A DNA stretch of 64,000 bases, taken from Ricordea florida. Its lineage: Eukaryota; Cnidaria; Anthozoa; Corallimorpharia; Ricordeidae. Positions 1-13,039 of the stretch are shown one piece after another; within the stretch, counting starts at the first letter, position 1, and each line of letters starts with the position of its first letter. The translations under genes were made by a program, and so were the position numbers. The stretch lies in the NCBI GenBank assembly GCA_949710005.1, contig OX453280.1, positions 20,169,562-20,233,561 on the forward strand, written 5' to 3'. The notes under the pieces are model-generated. The model did not search any database, was not told the DNA's origin, and worked only from the letters and a program-made list of their open reading frames with translations.

Positions 1-1130
1 TGCAGTTGTTATAATTGAAATTTTCATATACTATTCTTTAGTTGGGTATGGATATTGTGGCTGTTTCTGTAACAGCACAATTAAACTTTCATGTGGTATA
101 TACTATTGACTGCTTGATGTTGATTTTGCATTAATTTTTTTATTGTTTTTATGATTACCTAAAAAAAGCACAGCCACATACTATACAGTAGGCACTCTCT
201 ATTACCAAACCTTTATTCAAAGTTTTTGTAGAATCCAATTATTGTACCCTCAATTTTTTTATGTAATGACATTGTATCTCTAACTTCTGTTGATATGGCA
301 TATCTTTTGAGGGAAGAGGAATTTTTCTATCTACCACTGGGAGTACCATTCCAACTGAAGAGAGTAAACAAATTGAAACGTGCACTATTCATAACGCTCT
401 CAATTGTGGTTACCTAGGAATGAAATAATGACTGCAATAGACAATAAAATATCTAATCAGAAGACTCTTCTTACAATGAATCTCATGCAATGATAACAAA
501 TTATTGAGCATAAACAAAAAATAATTGGAGCATTGAACTCATCCTCGGTGTAAGAATATATTGCTTTTAAAAGTGATGTACAACAAAGCGGACAAAGCAG
601 TAAAGACTAAGAAAATAAAACTAAAATAAAAAAACAGGTTTTTACGCTGTGGTAAACACAAGCACTAATATCAGTTCTTCAAGATTTCACTTGCAAAAGA
701 TTTACAATAATTTTCAATTTGTTTTAAGTGAATATTATTGTCATACTTCATAAACTCTGTATTCCGTGTAAGGATAACAGATAATGTTCCTTGTATTCCT
801 TCTGGTGCAATCTCAGTGGCAGTGAAAGAGCTAAATGAAGTTAACTTTTTAAGCACTGTGTTGAGCGGTATACTGATCATGTCATTTGCACAGGGTGTCA
901 ATAATTGTGTACCAAACAAAGCATAACGAATATAGTAATGGGGATTAGGATAATAGCTAAAGGCATTGTGACTTCTTCAAAAACTAGCTTCGCGAGGTTT
1001 TGCGGGAGTCGTATTTCTAGTATAATAAGTAAATAGTTACATAAATTGGGGTTCTAATTCTCATGGGAAAAACCATCATGAGTTCTTAAAAACTAGCTTC
1101 GCGAGGTTTTGCGGGAGTCGTATTTCTAGT
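1..1130 (+). mobile_element. Helitron-like 3' fragments (two successive 3' ends)
   Basis: This is the 3' part of the family seen complete at 55919-58852. A terminus with the inner motif GCTTCGCGAGG and final CTAG ends at 1020. A second, shorter 3' end follows and terminates at 1129-1130, after about 100 unrelated bases. No protein is encoded; the reading frames here are chance. Two adjacent 3' termini fit an end-capture or nested insertion. Confidence 0.7.
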
Positions 1131-1189
1131 AGAATGCTTTTACAGTTTAAAGTGAAATGAAAGTACTAACGGGAGCCCCGCTTTTAGGC

Positions 1190-4087
1190 TTGGCTAAATC
1201 TATATATTATATGTATATATATATATATATATCTATATTTTAAAGGTGTCCGTTCGCAGGCCAGGTTACCTGGCAATAGTAGCGCACTTGAGAACTGCTG
1301 AATTTCCGCCATTGAGAATTCGGTGATGCCTTTTTGAAGGTAATGTAAATTTTGTGGAAACCGATTTCACTCGTCCTGGAAGTACATCCCAGCAAGATGA
1401 TCTCCGAGATATTCAAGAAAGATTAGCCCGAGATCGTCGCCGAGTAAGTTCGAATACCGTGAAAATCAACACAAGGAAAGCACGACTCAAAGCAGGGATA
1501 GAGAAACGACAGAAGGGAGAATAACAACAGAAATCGCAGCAAAGACAACAACCGCTCGCTCCAGAAAAAGGCAAACGAAACAGCAGGGAAAAGGACCAGG
1601 AATTCAACCAAGTTAGTTTTGAATTTGAATGTCTTATTGATAGAAATACAGGACATGAGTGAACGATTTCTTAACGAAATACATTGGAGTACTAAATTTA
1701 GCAAAACGACTTAGAAGGGAAACCGAGTAGGAAAGACTTCAACGATTGAAGATGTCTCTGGAAAATAATTCTATTAGTCTAAAAACGGAATCGGAAGATG
1801 ACCAACAGATTACAAAAGAATGTAAGTTGGTATTTGTCATAATAAAACGATAGCGTTCCCATTTTGAAGAAATTCCCAACACAGAGAGTTGCAGTTGTTA
1901 ATATAGCAATCATTTATAACGATGTGATCTGATATCATTGCAATAGTGAAAATATTGTAAATTTTCTTGATCTAGCAGTTGTGTTTAGAATTTTCAACAG
2001 AATATATATACCCAGTGTCACTATAAAGTACTGGTTCTGTAATTTTATCAGTGATCAATGCCATCATTTGAAAATAAAGCAAATGTTATTACTTACTTCT
2101 GAGTAGTATTTCTCTTTGCTATATATATATATGTATGTATTCTCTGATTGAAAGGCTTCAATAATATTGCATAGAGACAACAAGTTTTTATAGCCTTTTC
2201 ACAATGGGTAAGTTTTACCTTAGAGTTCAATGACCCCCCTGATAATATTGCTATCTACTGTAGAACCCTTGCCCATTTCCCACAAATGAAATGCTAATTC
2301 AAGCCTTAATTTGCAAAGTTAGACATAACATGTTAACCATGTTACTTTCTGCTGTTTACTTCATTTTTATGATGTCAAATATCAATCTTTAATAACAACC
2401 ACAACATACAGTTAACCTTTTACATTGAAAAAACTTTATAAAGAAGAAATTAATTTTGTAATGCCAAAATGTTTATAATCTTTCTCATATATTCATTGCA
2501 AGTGTGCTGTATGTAGTAACAAGAGTTTCAAGTTTCCTAAATGCCCTAAAGTATACTTTCAATAATGATTTTCCACACAAACTTTATAGACAAATGACTG
2601 CTTTAGATTCTAAGCATTAAAGAAGAAATGGTATTGTTTGGAGCTGTTTTGATTACTACCACCTCTGATGGAAAGCCTATTAAGAAGATTTTGGTATTGC
2701 TTGTAATAGTAGAGTAACAATACCTTTACCAAGATTAGGACATGCATCCCACCCCATAACAATATATTATGTTTAACATAAAAAATATAACAATAATAAT
2801 AATAATATCAATACCAGTAATAATAATAATAATAATAATAGTAATGATAATAATAATGATAATAATATAATGATAGTTTGTCTCGTTACTATATGTCATT
2901 GGTTACAAGTTCAATGCCATGACGTTTTCGATGAAATACCATCCTTATAATAAATCTTTCTTCTGCAGTTTTTATAATAGAAATTTTCATATATTCAAAT
3001 AATATACTATTCTCTGGTTGGGTATGGATATTTTGCATGTTTCTGTAACAGCACAATTAAACTTTCATGTGGGATATACTTGTGACTGATTGATGTTGAT
3101 TTCACATTATATTCTTACAGGAGTACATAGTGCAGCAATCTTTTTCAACATGTTAAGATTTCAATAACTCTTTCTTACATGTATTGTTTTTATGATATGA
3201 CCTAAAAATAGCACAACCACATACTATACAGTTGGCACTCATTATTACCAAACCTTTGTTCAAAGTTTTTGTAGAATCCAACTGTTTTACCCCCATTTTT
3301 TATGTAATGACATTGTATCTCACACTTCTGTTGACATAGCATCTCTTGAGGGAAGAGGAATTTTTCTATCTACCACTAGGGGTACCATTGCAACTGAAGA
3401 GAGTACACAAATTGAAACATGCACTATTCATAATGCTCTCAATTGTGGTTACCTAGGAATGAAATAATGACTGCAGTAGACAATAAAATATCTAATCAGA
3501 AGATTCTTCTTACAATGAATCTCATGCAATTATTAGAAAAAAACCTAAACAAAAAATAATTGGAGCATTCAACTCATCCTCGGTGTAAGAACATATTGTG
3601 TTTAAAAGTGATGTACAACAAAGAAGAGAAAGCAGTAGAGACTAAGAAAATACAACTCAAAAAAAAAAACAGGTTTTTACACTGTGGTAAACACAAGCAT
3701 TCATATCAACTCTTCAAGATTTCACCTTCAAAAGATTTACAATAATTTTCAATTTGTGTTAACTGAATATTATTGTGATACTTCATTGACTCTGTATTCC
3801 CTGTCAAGAAAACAAATAATTTTACTTCTATTCCCTCTCGTGCAATCTCAGCATGGCATTGAAAGAGCTAAATGAAGGTCAATTTTTAAGCCCTGTGCTG
3901 AGCGGTATACTGATCATGTAATTTGCACCAGGTGTCACTAATTGTGTACCAAACACAGCATAACAAATTAAATAATGGGGATTACGCTGATATAAAAAAT
4001 AAAATATAAAATAAAATAAAATATAAAAGTATTGTGACTTATTCAAAAACTAGCTTCGCGAGGTTTTTGCGAGAGTCGTATTTCTAG
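1190..4087 (+). mobile_element. Non-autonomous Helitron-like element, nearly full length
   Basis: It is collinear with the 55919-58852 copy from the TA-rich segment and the motif at 1243 onward to the CTAG at 4084-4087. The canonical 5' tip (CCTCGCGAAGCGAGG) is missing and replaced by a different GC-rich stretch at 1160-1185. It carries the (AAT)n microsatellite near 2790-2870. No transposase or Rep/helicase is encoded. The short coding-like segment at about 1360-1520 is discussed in the findings. Confidence 0.7.
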
Positions 4088-5815
4088 TTAAGATATTAAC
4101 CTTGTTACTTTCTGCTGTTTACTTCATTTTTATGATGTCAAATATCAATATTTAATAACAACGACAACATACAGTTAACGTTTTACGTTGGAAAAACTTT
4201 ATAAATAATAAAATAAATTTTGTAATGCCAAAATGTTTATGATCTTTCTCACATATTCATTGCAAGTGTGCTGTATGTAGTAACAAGAGTTTCAAGTTTT
4301 TTAAACGCCCTATGCTTTCAATAATGATTTTCCACACAAACTTTATAGACAAATGACTGCACTAGATTCTAAGCCTTTAAGCAGAAATGGTATTGTTTGG
4401 AGCTGTTTTGATTACTACCATCTCCGATGGAAAGCCTATTAAGAAGATTTTTGTATTGCTTGTAGTAGTAGAGTAACAATACCTTTACAAAGGTTTGGAC
4501 ATGCATCCCACCCCATAAAAATATATTATGTTTAACGTAAAAAATATAACAATAGTAATAATAATAATATCAATACCAGTAATAATAATAGTAATGATAA
4601 TAACAATGATAATAATATAATGATAGTGCTTCTCATTACTATATGTCATTGGTTACAGTTCAATACCTCTGGCTGCCGTGACTTTTTCGATGAAATGCCA
4701 TCCTTATATTAAATCTTTCTTCTACAGTTTTTATAATAGAAATTTGCATATATTCAAAATAATATGATCTTCTCTTGTTGGGCATGGATATTTTGCCTGT
4801 TTCTGTAACAGCACACTTAAACTTTCATGTGGTATATACTTTTGACTGATTGATGTTGATTTCACATTATTTTTTTACAGGAGTACATAGTGCAGCAATC
4901 TTTTTCAACATGTTAAGATTTCAATAACTCTTTCTTACATGTATTGTTTTTATGATATGACCTAAAAATAGCACAACCACATACTATACAGTCGGCACTC
5001 ACTATTACCAAACCTTCGTTCAAAGTTTTTGTAGAATCCAATTGTTTTACCCCCATTTTTTTTATGTACACTTCTCTTGATATGGCATCTCTTTTGAGGG
5101 AAGAGGAATTTTTCTATCTACCACTAGGGGTACCATTGCAACTGAAGAGAATAGACAAATTGAAACATGCACTATTCATAATGCTCTCAATTGTGGATAC
5201 CTAGGAATGAAATAATGACTGCAGTAGACAATAAAATATCTAATCAGAAGATTCTTCTTACAATGAATCTCATGCAATTATAACCAAAAAACATAAACAA
5301 AAAATAATTGGAGCATTCAACTCATCCTCGGTGAAAGAACATATAGTGTTTAAAAGGGATGTACAACAAAGAAGACAAAGCAGTAGAGACTAAGAAAATA
5401 AAACTAAAAAAAACAACAGGTTTTTACACCATGGTAAACACAAGCATTCATATCAACTCTTCAAGATTTCACCTGCAAAAGATTTACAATCATTTTCAAT
5501 TTGTGTTAAGTGAATATTATTGTGGTACTTCATCGACTCTGTATTCCCTGTCAAGAAAACAAATAATTTTACTTCTATTCCCTCTGGTGCAATCTCAGTG
5601 GCAGTGAAAGAGCTAAATGAAGGTCAGTTTTTAAGCACTGTGTTGACCGGTATACTGATCATGTAATTTGCACCAGGTGTCACTAATTATGTACCAAACA
5701 CAGCATAACAAATAAAATAATGGGGACTACGCTGATATAAAAAATAAAATATAAAAGTATTGTGACTTCTTCAAAAACTAGCTTCGCGAGGTTTTTGCGA
5801 GAGTCGTATTTCTAG
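4088..5815 (+). mobile_element. Helitron-like 3' fragment, 5' truncated
   Basis: This is a second copy of the 3' 1.7 kb of the same family. It starts abruptly right after the CTAG of the previous element and ends with its own GCTTCGCGAGG motif and CTAG at 5812-5815. It is collinear with about 2330-4087 of the preceding copy. The abutting arrangement suggests that the 1190-4087 element inserted into this one, or a tandem 3'-end event. Confidence 0.65.
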
Positions 5816-6810
5816 TTAAATAATTGTAAGCTTTCATCGGTAACCAGCGAAACAATGCGCGCATTTGTCATGCTGTGCGTGATTATCGCATTTTTGGGAT
5901 TGACGTTAACATTCAAATGCTTCCCATTAGTTTAATAACTGTAGACGTCGGACGTTTAATTCGCTAGCACGTTAAATTCGTTAGCACGTCAACAGCGTTT
6001 TTTGTCTACTTTTAACAAAGAATGGAAGAAAATTGTGCCAGTCAATTCACTTATAACAAGAAGACGCCTGAAGGCGTTCACGCGGGATGTGTTGGTTTAA
6101 AATTGCCGACGCAGTATGTTTTTTTTGCTGATTGTGCGATCATGGATATCCCTGGTGCAATCCAACCTGACTTGTTCGTGATCCGGAGTTACAGCCAATA
6201 AAAATCACACAATTTTTTCGGGACGGGCTCGGGATACGGGAAAGTTAAAAAAACAAGGCAATTTTTGACTAACAAGACGACGAAAGGAATGCGCTACCGA
6301 ATTTTATAAGCTGGCTGACTACGTCATCCCGCGTAAAAACAGAACAAGCGGCATGGGCATAAACATATTAAGCTTCTCCAGGAGCTTCTCATTTTCAGTT
6401 TTTTTTTTAATGTCGGTTTCGCAAAGGGAAGACATAAAGAAAGGCGAAACAAACAGACAGAAAAACGGGCAGCGATTGGCTGCCAGCCGTGACCTCAAGC
6501 AATATAATATGGGTTCCTCATTGTTTTTCCCTGCTGAAAGCTTCACCTTAGGTGCAAAAATACGGGGGTGTTTGTTTAAATAGACCCCGAATTTCATATA
6601 TTATTCCCAATAAACAGCAATGGGTTTTTGAGCTCATACTTTGGTAAAAAAAAAAAAATGCCAAGTAAAATCTCGTTTGAGTTTTGTAAACTGTATCCCA
6701 GCAAAAAAAAGGAAATACCCTTTCGTCATGAATAGTAATGGCTGTGCTGTAATTCAAACATAGATTTGGAATCAAGTTTTAACTTCGGTGCTTGGTTCCT
6801 TTATCGCTGT
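5816..6810. other. Intergenic, no gene recognised
   Basis: There is no convincing coding sequence or repeat family. A pair of opposing short reading frames around 6320-6600 shows no recognisable domain. Homopolymer runs lie near 6400 and 6645. Confidence 0.5.
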
Positions 6811-6942
6811 AATCACTATAGCAGCTAAACGCGTTAATACTTTTAGTGGTGTATAATCACTATAGCAGCTAAACGCGTTAATACTTTTGGTGGTGTATAA
6901 TCACTATAGCAGCTAAACGCGTTAATACTTTTAGTGGTGTAC
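6811..6942 (+). repeat. 44-bp tandem repeat, 3 copies
   Basis: Three head-to-tail units of 44 bp begin at 6811, 6855 and 6899 with AATCACTATAGCAGC and end with AGTGGTGTAT or close variants. They are almost identical, differing at one or two positions. They end exactly where the GPCR-like coding similarity of the next feature begins, so the repeat replaces the part that should encode the N-terminus and first membrane helix. Confidence 0.9.
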
Positions 6943-7590
6943 AAAACAGCATCCCTTCATTCAGGGACTTACTTTGCCGTTTTTTTGGCCGTCGGCGACT
7001 TCTTCGTCGGTGTCGTAACTTTGCCTCTTTGGATCGGGCGGTCTTTGATGAAAATCACGAAGGAAAATAATCCGTTAAGCGTTGGCTTCGACTGTGCTTA
7101 CACGCTCTCTGTCGCCATCTCTACGTATAGCTTTTGCGCTGTGAGGCTAGAGAGATACGTTGGCATCGTTTTCCCCGGTTACGTTACAACGCCATCGTAG
7201 CCGTGCAACGCTTAAAAAACGTGATAACATTAATTTGGATTGTCTCCTTCCCCATCGCGTGCCTACGACTGGTTATCAACGAGGAGAAATTTTGGATTTC
7301 CTATTCTGCTATATATGGCATTTTTTGTGCCTGATACAGTGATTTCGTATTGTTATTATTGTACTTTAAAAGAAGCATCACGGCAGCCACAAAGCATTGC
7401 CGACAGAAACGATCCCTACTCTATTGCTTACAAACACAGCAAAAAAACCTGCTATAAATGTGGCGATTGTGTTGGGCGTATTTTACATATCAACTTTATT
7501 ACCAGCCATTGCTTTCATTATTTCCAAAATTGTCAACGGTAAAAGAAGGTCGTGTCAAAAGATCAAAATAGATGAGGCTTGGTGAACATG
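6931..7590 (+). pseudogene. Rhodopsin-family GPCR pseudogene
   Basis: Three reading frames together resemble a class A GPCR. The first (to about 7198) has a TM2-like VGDFFVG stretch and a TM3 end with ERYVGIVFP in the place of the DRY motif. The frame then shifts near 7190, and a TM4-like segment with a WIVSFPIA core follows. Another shift near 7310 leads to TM5-like sequence and a TM6-like AIVLGVFYISTLLPAIAF stretch at about 7460-7520. TM1 and the N-terminus are absent (replaced by the 44-bp repeats), and no NPxxY is visible. It is related in style to the intact GPCR genes at 36860 and 45998 but is a different subtype. It is clearly not functional as one protein. Confidence 0.75.
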
Positions 7591-9828
7591 GGCATTGTTT
7601 TTTGCCTTCTCGAATGCCGCTTTAAACCCATGGAGATAAGCAGTGAGAAAAAGAGAATACCGTGTTGCATTAAAAATTTCGTTAAGTGTTGAGTGTTCCC
7701 CCTCCAGCTGGCTCAATAGGTTAGTATATTGACACAAGTAAACTGAAGAAACAATTTGCACTAGCCTGAGAATGCGAAACATAATAACTGAACAACTTCA
7801 ATGCTCAAAACAGAACGAAAAGACGTAAACCAAAAATGTTGTGACTGAAAAATAGCATTCAGCGGTTGATACGTATTGTCAGGTAAAATGCGTTTTTGTA
7901 AATGATTCTTGTTAATTTTACATTTACAAAGTTGTGATCATATTGTAGCCTGAGAAGACTGAACCATCCGTGAACGGTTTTTGAAGAGTTCTGTTGTTCA
8001 AGGCGATTTAATTTTCCTTTGGTTTCAAGGCAATAAAAGAAACATCGTGTTATGAAGCATTAGCAGTTGAAATGGTTTGCAAATAGAGAGAAGCAAAATT
8101 TTGTATAGTAATTCAGCTGCTTAATAGTTGTTTATTTCGAGGGTGAAACTTAGCAGTTTTATAACGTAAACTAACACAAGATTAGGCCTCAAATTTAAGG
8201 AAATGCTTCTTAGTGGAAAAAATGCAGGTTTTAACAGTACGTAAAGTCAAGATCCCTCACTAGGTTAATATATACTACGAAATTCAAAGTCAAATTTGTT
8301 TCCATCCCCAGCAAAAATATCAAGACACTCAACAGCTTGCGAAACAAACTTTCATCATCTCCCCATGTCACATTCATTAAATTTGCTTGAAATTCAAACT
8401 TTTCTGTTGATAACCACCTCCCCACCCCAAAATACAATAATTTCTTTATTTATCACTGAGAGTTGTGGCCTACTGTCATGGAACAAGTTTGAAAATCACC
8501 TCTCAACGAGAAAAATAAATTATTTTTCCATGATTAAGAGTTTTGGCTTGGTTCGTGCTTGCTATATGTCCTTTGAAGTATTTTTCTCCTAAACAGAACA
8601 ATTTTATCAGAATTAAGTCTTAGAATACGTGACCAAGTCTGTACAAGAAAAGAAAATTTACCATTTTTGTGTTAATGGTTTTTCCAGCTTGAGTAAATAC
8701 TGTACGTAATCATTTTTAAAATATTATTTCAACCACCTTACAAGTTAAAATGGTAGATATGTTGCTTGTAGCAACGTGCAAGAGCTTCCCTTTAGCTAAA
8801 ATCAAACGGAAAAAGGTACATTCTCGAGTTACTGTAGTTATCATGCACCAGCAACGTAAACAAACTTTACATAGGATTTGTTGGTTATTTTAAGCTTGAC
8901 GTGGTAATAGGAAACGTGAATGACGTTTTTACTCGCCAAGAGTTACCCTTCATTGAGAATCACTAAGACACAAAAACATTGCCATTGCTTTTAATACCAA
9001 TTAAACACGAGCATTCTGATTGGTTCCTTCCTGTTTGGCCATACGGATCTCCTCCATGGAAACTGTCATAAGTCGCGTACTTTATGTTTTCGAAACAGGC
9101 GAAAAAGCCTGGACGTTCCTAACCGAGGGAGACACTAAGACCCCGTGACACGGTAAGGTCACCAAGAGCATTTGGGCCAAGTTTTTAGTACACACAGTGG
9201 GGACAATATCCAGCCAATCTCTACAGAAAATTCCTTAGTCACCAGCGACAGGAGATAAATAATGCAAAGATGTGGTTTATCTTTTTGTTTTTTTTTCCAC
9301 TGAAGAAAAGATAGCTAGCTTTCAACAGGAAGTTATGAAGAGACCAATCGTCTCGTTTGACTGTAATAACACAGGCAAAATTATTCACACGCCGGATCGC
9401 AATCAAAACTACTTAACACATATCGTCAGCACTAAGCGGGAAGAAAGTTCATGAAGCCTAGTCACAAATGTGTTTTTAGTTTTCAGTTCCCAAGTTCTTA
9501 ATCCAACACCTACAGTAGCATTTCTTTTATCCATGATATATTTTACGATAAAAACCGCCATAGCGATAATGACACCTTGCCAATTCCCTCTCCACTGACG
9601 ACAAAGAGAATCAATAGCTTTAATTTCGATGGTTGTAAGACCGTAATCGCAAAGCAAAAAGTTGCAAAGAGCTGTCTTGAAAGACTATTACACAACTAAT
9701 ATTATGGGCGACAAATTATTCCTTATTTTTGGCGCAAAACTTCAGTGTTAATTTATAATTCCACATGTGAAATTACAATGTTGCTATGGCAACTTCACCT
9801 ACAGTAAACCTAAACGGCGTCCAAGTTT
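7591..9828. other. Intergenic, no gene recognised
   Basis: This is AT-rich sequence without a supportable gene. Short reading frames near 8296-8592 and 9409-9657 have no recognisable domains. It may include decayed repeats that cannot be identified from one copy. Confidence 0.45.
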
Positions 9829-11836
9829 AATCAAAGTAGGACTATGGTGAACTCGTGGATATGTTTACAAAACAGAGAAAAAAGAAATAATTTAAAAATT
9901 AACGAGGTGTTTTTTCAGAGTTGTGATTGAATGAACTTGAAGATAATTTTAATAATCTATAATCACAACTTAAAAGTGACCAGGGAACTGAGTGCTTTTT
10001 GAAATAAACATACAGTGAGTACATGACGCCAATCATTTGACTACACTAGGCATCAGTTATAAGGCAGGTGGCAAGCATGCAGTTAAAAAATTTGATAACT
10101 TAACATAAGGGTACAGGATTAAATGGCACCGAAACCAAATGTATATTATACGTAGTTCTGGTATCCTGCTGCTCACTGTCTATGAGTTCGAAGTTTCTAA
10201 CACATGTAACAGGGTCCTTCTGAATAAGGTCTGAATTTTGTTGCCATGACATTGTCAATTTTATCATCATTATAGTTTTTGTTGTCTACAAGTCTATTCA
10301 ATGTATTCAACAGAAATATCCACCTTGATTCTGCAGCTGATAATGAACAAAACCATGTAGGATAGCCCAGCTGACGAATCATACCAAACAAGTCTTTCTT
10401 GCATTTTTGCAAAGTATGTTAGTGATGATCTTAAAATCCTTAAGACTCTCAATCCTTTATCAAGTTGAATTAGTTTATTTACATTACCATCTCATTTTAG
10501 GTTATCAGTGGTATATATATTCAGGGTTGCACTTAAAAAAAATCACACTTGCCATCATTAATACAGCAATAACTCTTTGTTTTTATCCTTATAACTTTTT
10601 GTTTTTACAATGTAAATATGATGAGTCACACAACAGTAAGCAAAACAGGTAAGCCTATTTTTCCAACATGTCTACTTCAACACAATCTAGTTCACTTCAA
10701 GGTAAATTCGGAAATCAATAGACAGAAAACTTTTCATTGTAACGGCTTGTGGTGTATTGTATATAATATAACGCTTAATACATTTTCCACATGACTTACT
10801 CTTTTCGAACCCTTTAATGACTTTCTTACATTGTAATCTTCATGGTTCTCCGCCATGGCATGCGCCTCCACATTAAATGGTAAGCGTTGACATGCTTCTT
10901 GACCGTCCCAATACTTCTCCAACTCCATTCCTGTTCGTACTAACACTTAAATCAGTAGAAACGTCCTCCATGCGATGTTTCTTATCCAGGTTGGCCACAG
11001 AAGTTCTTCGGTTTCACATCATGGATTCGTCAATTTATTCTGTTTTCAGTAGTAGTTTCGTTCAATAACGAGTACTCATTTCGCTCATATAAGTTCTCAT
11101 TCAAGTGCTAATTTCGCTCTATGAGTTCTCATCAAAGCTTACTACATTAGCAAGAGATTTTCTCATTTTCAGATCACTTTCGAGCCAACTGAAATTCATA
11201 TACTGCTTGTAATCTTGGGGGCGGTCGATGGCGGTCGATGTCGGAAAAGCGAATAGTTATCATCTGTTCACGTTTAGCGCCTGGCCGAGTAAAAGGCTCA
11301 TGAAATTCAGTCTCCAAGTTAGTTATTGTCCTAACTGGAAACATTTAAACTCCTTTTGATTTTAGTAAGACCGCTAATAAGGCCCTGTTAGTGAGGTTCT
11401 TTATGTCGCGCGTCTGAGTTTCAAACCTTTTCAACGTCGCAATTTCGGAAGATCGAAGGTCGCTGTCGTAATTTCCCGTGAGCGGCTCGTCGTTCGTCGC
11501 CATTTCAGGTCCTTTATGTCGCCGTTTCAAGGCCATGTCGCTTTTCGAAATTTACCCCTAACAGGGCCTCGCTAATCGTCCTCTTAAGCTACAAAATCAT
11601 TACAAACTCTGGCAACGGTACGATACACTTTCAGCGTGAACTTTCATCAACAGACTTCCGTGACTTCGGTCACGACAATTGTCGTCTTCATATCGGTGCC
11701 CCCGAGTTCTATCCGACTAATTACGAAGATGTCTACACTGGAGTGAGTGAGTGAGTGAGTGAGTGACAATTTGCATATCGGAGTCCCCACAAAAACTCGC
11801 AAATACGCTTCGCGTATCCACGAGTTAAAAATGTTC
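9829..11836 (-). mobile_element. Helitron-derived repeat, copy 1 (uninterrupted)
   Basis: This 2.0-kb unit is repeated immediately downstream (11837-12770 plus 34797-35683). The left edge carries AACTCGTGGATA (9850-9861) and the right edge its reverse complement TATCCACGAGTT (11815-11826). The right edge forms a hairpin with AACTCG..ATACGC and GCGTAT..CGAGTT arms. A minus-strand peptide (10197-10412) resembles the N-terminal domain of Helitron replicases, so the element's 5' end is on the right. A (GTGA)n tract lies at 11741-11765. About 170 bp near 9918-10088 are absent from copy 2. Its sequence around 10921-10946 is the unoccupied Polinton target. Confidence 0.75.
10197..10412 (-). pseudogene. 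Helitron replicase N-domain remnant, copy 1
   Basis: This 71-codon open frame contains [20 protein letters not shown] followed by a W and by a LVDNKNY segment. That pattern (GxPTxF, SxAExxW) is typical of the helicase-like N-terminal domain of animal Helitron Rep/helicase polyproteins. Only this fragment remains; no Rep HUH motif or helicase motifs are found nearby. The identical peptide occurs in copy 2 at 12027-12242. The family assignment is from recognition of the motif pattern. Confidence 0.6.
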
Positions 11837-12770
11837 AATCAAAGTAGGACTATGGTGAACTCGTGGATATGTTTACAAAACAGAGAAAAAAGAAATAATT
11901 TAAAAATTAACGAGGTGTTTTTTCAGAAAAGTTTGATAACTTAACATAAGGGTACAGAATTAAATGGCACCGAAACCAAATGTAGTTCTGGTATCCTGCT
12001 GCTCACTGTCTGTGAGTTCGAAGTTTCTAACACATGTAACAGGGTCCTTCTGAATAAGGTCTGAATTTTGTTGCCATGACATTGTCAATTTTATCATCAT
12101 TATAGTTTTTGTTGTCTACAAGTCTATTCAATGTATTCAACAGAAATATCCACCTTGATTCTGCAGCTGATAATGAACAAAACCATGTAGGATAGCCCAG
12201 CTGACGAATCATACCAAACAAGTCTTTCTTGCATTTTTGCAAAGTATGTTAGTGATGATCTTAAAATCCTTAAGACTCTCAATCCTTTATCAAGTTGAAT
12301 TAGTTTATTTACATTACCATCTCATTTTAGGTTATCAGTGGTATATATATTCAGGGTTGCACTTAAAAAAAATCACACTTGCCATCATTAATACAGCAAT
12401 AACTCTTTGTTTTTATCCTTATAACTTTTTGTTTTTACAATGTAAATATGATGAGTCACACAACAGTAAGCAAAACAGGTAAGCCTATTTTTCCAACATG
12501 TCTACTTCAACACAATCTAGTTCACTTCAAGGTAAATTCGGAAATCAATAGACAGAAAACTTTTCATTGTAACGGCTTGTGGTGTATTGTATATAATATA
12601 ACGCTTAATACATTTTCCACATGACTTACTCTTTTCGAACCCTTTAATGACTTTCTTACATTGTAATCTTCATGGTTCTCCGCCATGGCATGCGCCTCCA
12701 TATTTAATGGTAAGCGTTGACATACTTCTTGACCGTCCCAATACTTCTCCAACTCCATTCCTGTTCGTAC
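11837..12770 (-). mobile_element. Helitron-derived repeat, copy 2, left part
   Basis: It is nearly identical to the left half of copy 1 and starts with the same flank (AATCAAAGTAGG), so the two copies arose by tandem duplication rather than by independent insertion. It carries the same Helitron N-domain remnant at 12027-12242. It is cut at 12770 by the Polinton, and the rest of the unit resumes at 34797. Confidence 0.8.
12765..12770. repeat. Polinton target-site duplication, left
   Basis: TCGTAC here is repeated at 34797-34802. Copy 1 of the host repeat has a single TCGTAC (about 10935-10940) followed by TAACAC, which is the sequence that follows the right-hand duplication. A 6-bp duplication is the known Polinton signature. 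Confidence 0.9.
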
Positions 12771-12773
12771 AAT

Positions 12774-13039
12774 AGTTGCAAAAGGCGGGTTCTGGGACAG
12801 CGACTTAAAGACAAACACACAAAAATCCTGCACGCGTGCTAATTCCAAAATCGATCCTATCGTCTTAAAGGAATGTTACTATACATTCAAGAACTCATCA
12901 TGCCAAATCAAAATCAAACTGTCAAAGAGCTCCGCGCCATTGCCAAGGAACGCAAGATACCAAAGTATTACAAGATGCGTAGGAACGAGTTACTAGAGGC
13001 GCTGGGAATGCCTGAGGAGGTACCTAGTGCTAGTAGTGG
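12774..13039 (+). repeat. Polinton terminal inverted repeat, left
   Basis: It starts AGTTGCAAAAGGCGGG and is the reverse complement of 34529-34794, equal in length (266 bp), with about 3 mismatches (near 12882, 13007 and 13012) and no indels. The inner half is coding: it contains the start codons and the SAP-like domain of the gene at 12873-13538. Confidence 0.93.

Noticed and set aside
1413..1704. Minus-strand cysteine/phenylalanine-rich frames in the Helitron copies (also 54531, 56230 and 59318)
   Set aside because: They are antisense to the more protein-like plus-strand frame, lack domains and end variably between copies.
6319..6597. Overlapping frames on both strands near 6320-6600
   Set aside because: Both have low-complexity composition and no recognisable similarity; mutual antisense openness is expected by chance here.
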